This document shows, one piece after another, positions 63,644 through 64,000 of a stretch of 64,000 nt of DNA; positions within the stretch are counted from its first letter, which is position 1; every line of letters starts with the position of its first letter. Source of the stretch: Gammaproteobacteria bacterium UBA2679 (GTDB lineage Bacteria > Pseudomonadota > Gammaproteobacteria > Pseudomonadales > Oleiphilaceae); NCBI GenBank assembly GCA_002354735.1, contig DEMD01000011.1:62001-126000 (forward strand). Direction: 5' to 3'. Made by a program: the position numbers and the translations under genes. The notes under the pieces are model-generated. The model had not been told where the DNA came from. It ran no database searches and worked only from the letters and a program-made list of their open reading frames with translations.

Positions 63644-64000
63644 ATGCACCAGGAAAGCCCGATAGTACGCCGCAAGAGCAAACAGATCATGGTAGGCAAT
63701 GTGCCCGTGGGCGGCGATGCGCCTATTGCGGTGCAGAGCATGACCAACACCGAGACCTGCGACGTACAGGCGACGGTGGCGCAGATCCAGAGTCTGCAGG
63801 ATGCGGGTGCTGACATCGTTCGCGTGTCGGTACCGTCGATGGATGCGGCAGAAGCATTCAGGGAAATTCGCAAGCAGGTGACGATCCCTCTGGTTGCCGA
63901 CATCCATTTCGATTACAAGATCGCACTGAAAGTTGCCGAGTACGGCGTCGACTGTCTGCGTATCAATCCGGGTAATATCGGTCGTGAAGACCGGGTGGCA
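63644..64000 (+). CDS. ispG: 4-hydroxy-3-methylbut-2-enyl diphosphate synthase IspG (partial, cut by right edge)
   Basis: The seventh enzyme of the methylerythritol phosphate isoprenoid pathway, a [4Fe-4S] protein. The first 119 residues are present; the family has about 370. They include the barrel start [20 protein letters not shown] followed by [10 protein letters not shown], then [20 protein letters not shown] and the substrate-binding [20 protein letters not shown]. The sequence ends in [17 protein letters not shown]. The C-terminal cluster-binding domain lies beyond the window. Confidence 0.96.
   Translation, partial: MHQESPIVRRKSKQIMVGNVPVGGDAPIAVQSMTNTETCDVQATVAQIQSLQDAGADIVRVSVPSMDAAEAFREIRKQVTIPLVADIHFDYKIALKVAEYGVDCLRINPGNIGREDRVA

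Overview
The window comes from a flagellated, Gram-negative gammaproteobacterium. The gene order from queA through tgt, yajC, secD and secF to a suhB-like gene, trmJ, cysE, a cysteine desulfurase, ndk, rlmN, pilF, rodZ and ispG follows the Pseudomonas-type chromosomal order, with differences described below. An RpoN (sigma-54) type flagellar promoter, a PutA without a repressor domain next to an AraC-type regulator, and many lipoproteins and outer-membrane lipid-transport genes fit the same assignment. The species cannot be named from the sequence. No phage, IS element, integrase or CRISPR array was seen; this is chromosomal backbone with a few accessory inserts.

Layout. 1-2530: ferric-iron ABC transporter (permease cut by the left edge, binding protein) behind a Fur-like box. 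2756-4663: two uncharacterised lipoproteins. 4768-7504: ABC-2 exporter pair and queF. 7520-9274: membrane class III adenylate cyclase and an Mpo1/DUF962-like protein. 9419-10039: nitroreductase. 10171-22722: rod, hook, ring and hook-filament junction genes flgBCDEFGHIJKL in one direction behind a canonical sigma-54 promoter. 22702-25266: DinB-like protein, DedA protein and an ATP-grasp protein of unknown role. 25283-31206: proline catabolism (AraC-type regulator, putA, putP) with clear AraC-like half-sites before putA. 31453-36373: a four-gene envelope cluster (retropepsin-like protease, seven-helix protein with an inactivated transglutaminase domain, RimK-like ATP-grasp ligase, exported AspA/AstE-like metallohydrolase), the best candidate for a poorly described system. 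36401-39932: Mla/MCE lipid transporter on the minus strand. 40234-45477: a one-helix protein of unknown function, a two-receiver response regulator with a degenerate GGDEF domain, a small membrane protein, a five-repeat Ig-like lipoprotein with a polyacidic tail, and a DUF427 protein. 45645-45729: tRNA-Leu(CAA). 45931-51601: queA-tgt-yajC-secD-secF. 51701-52645: suhB-like gene whose product has lost its catalytic motifs. 52926-56744: three-subunit molybdenum hydroxylase inserted between suhB and trmJ. 56809-59692: trmJ, cysE, cysteine desulfurase. 59816-64000: ndk, rlmN, pilF, rodZ, and ispG cut by the right edge.

How the genes work together. Three queuosine genes (queF, queA, tgt) lie in two places. 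YajC, SecD and SecF form the Sec accessory complex. The flagellar block supplies the rod, hook, P and L rings and junction proteins but not the regulators or export apparatus. PutP imports proline and PutA oxidises it to glutamate, probably under the adjacent AraC-type protein. The Mla-like operon encodes an inner-membrane lipid pump with its periplasmic MCE and lipoprotein parts. Several gene starts are GTG or TTG and many genes overlap by 1 to 14 bases, which indicates translational coupling.
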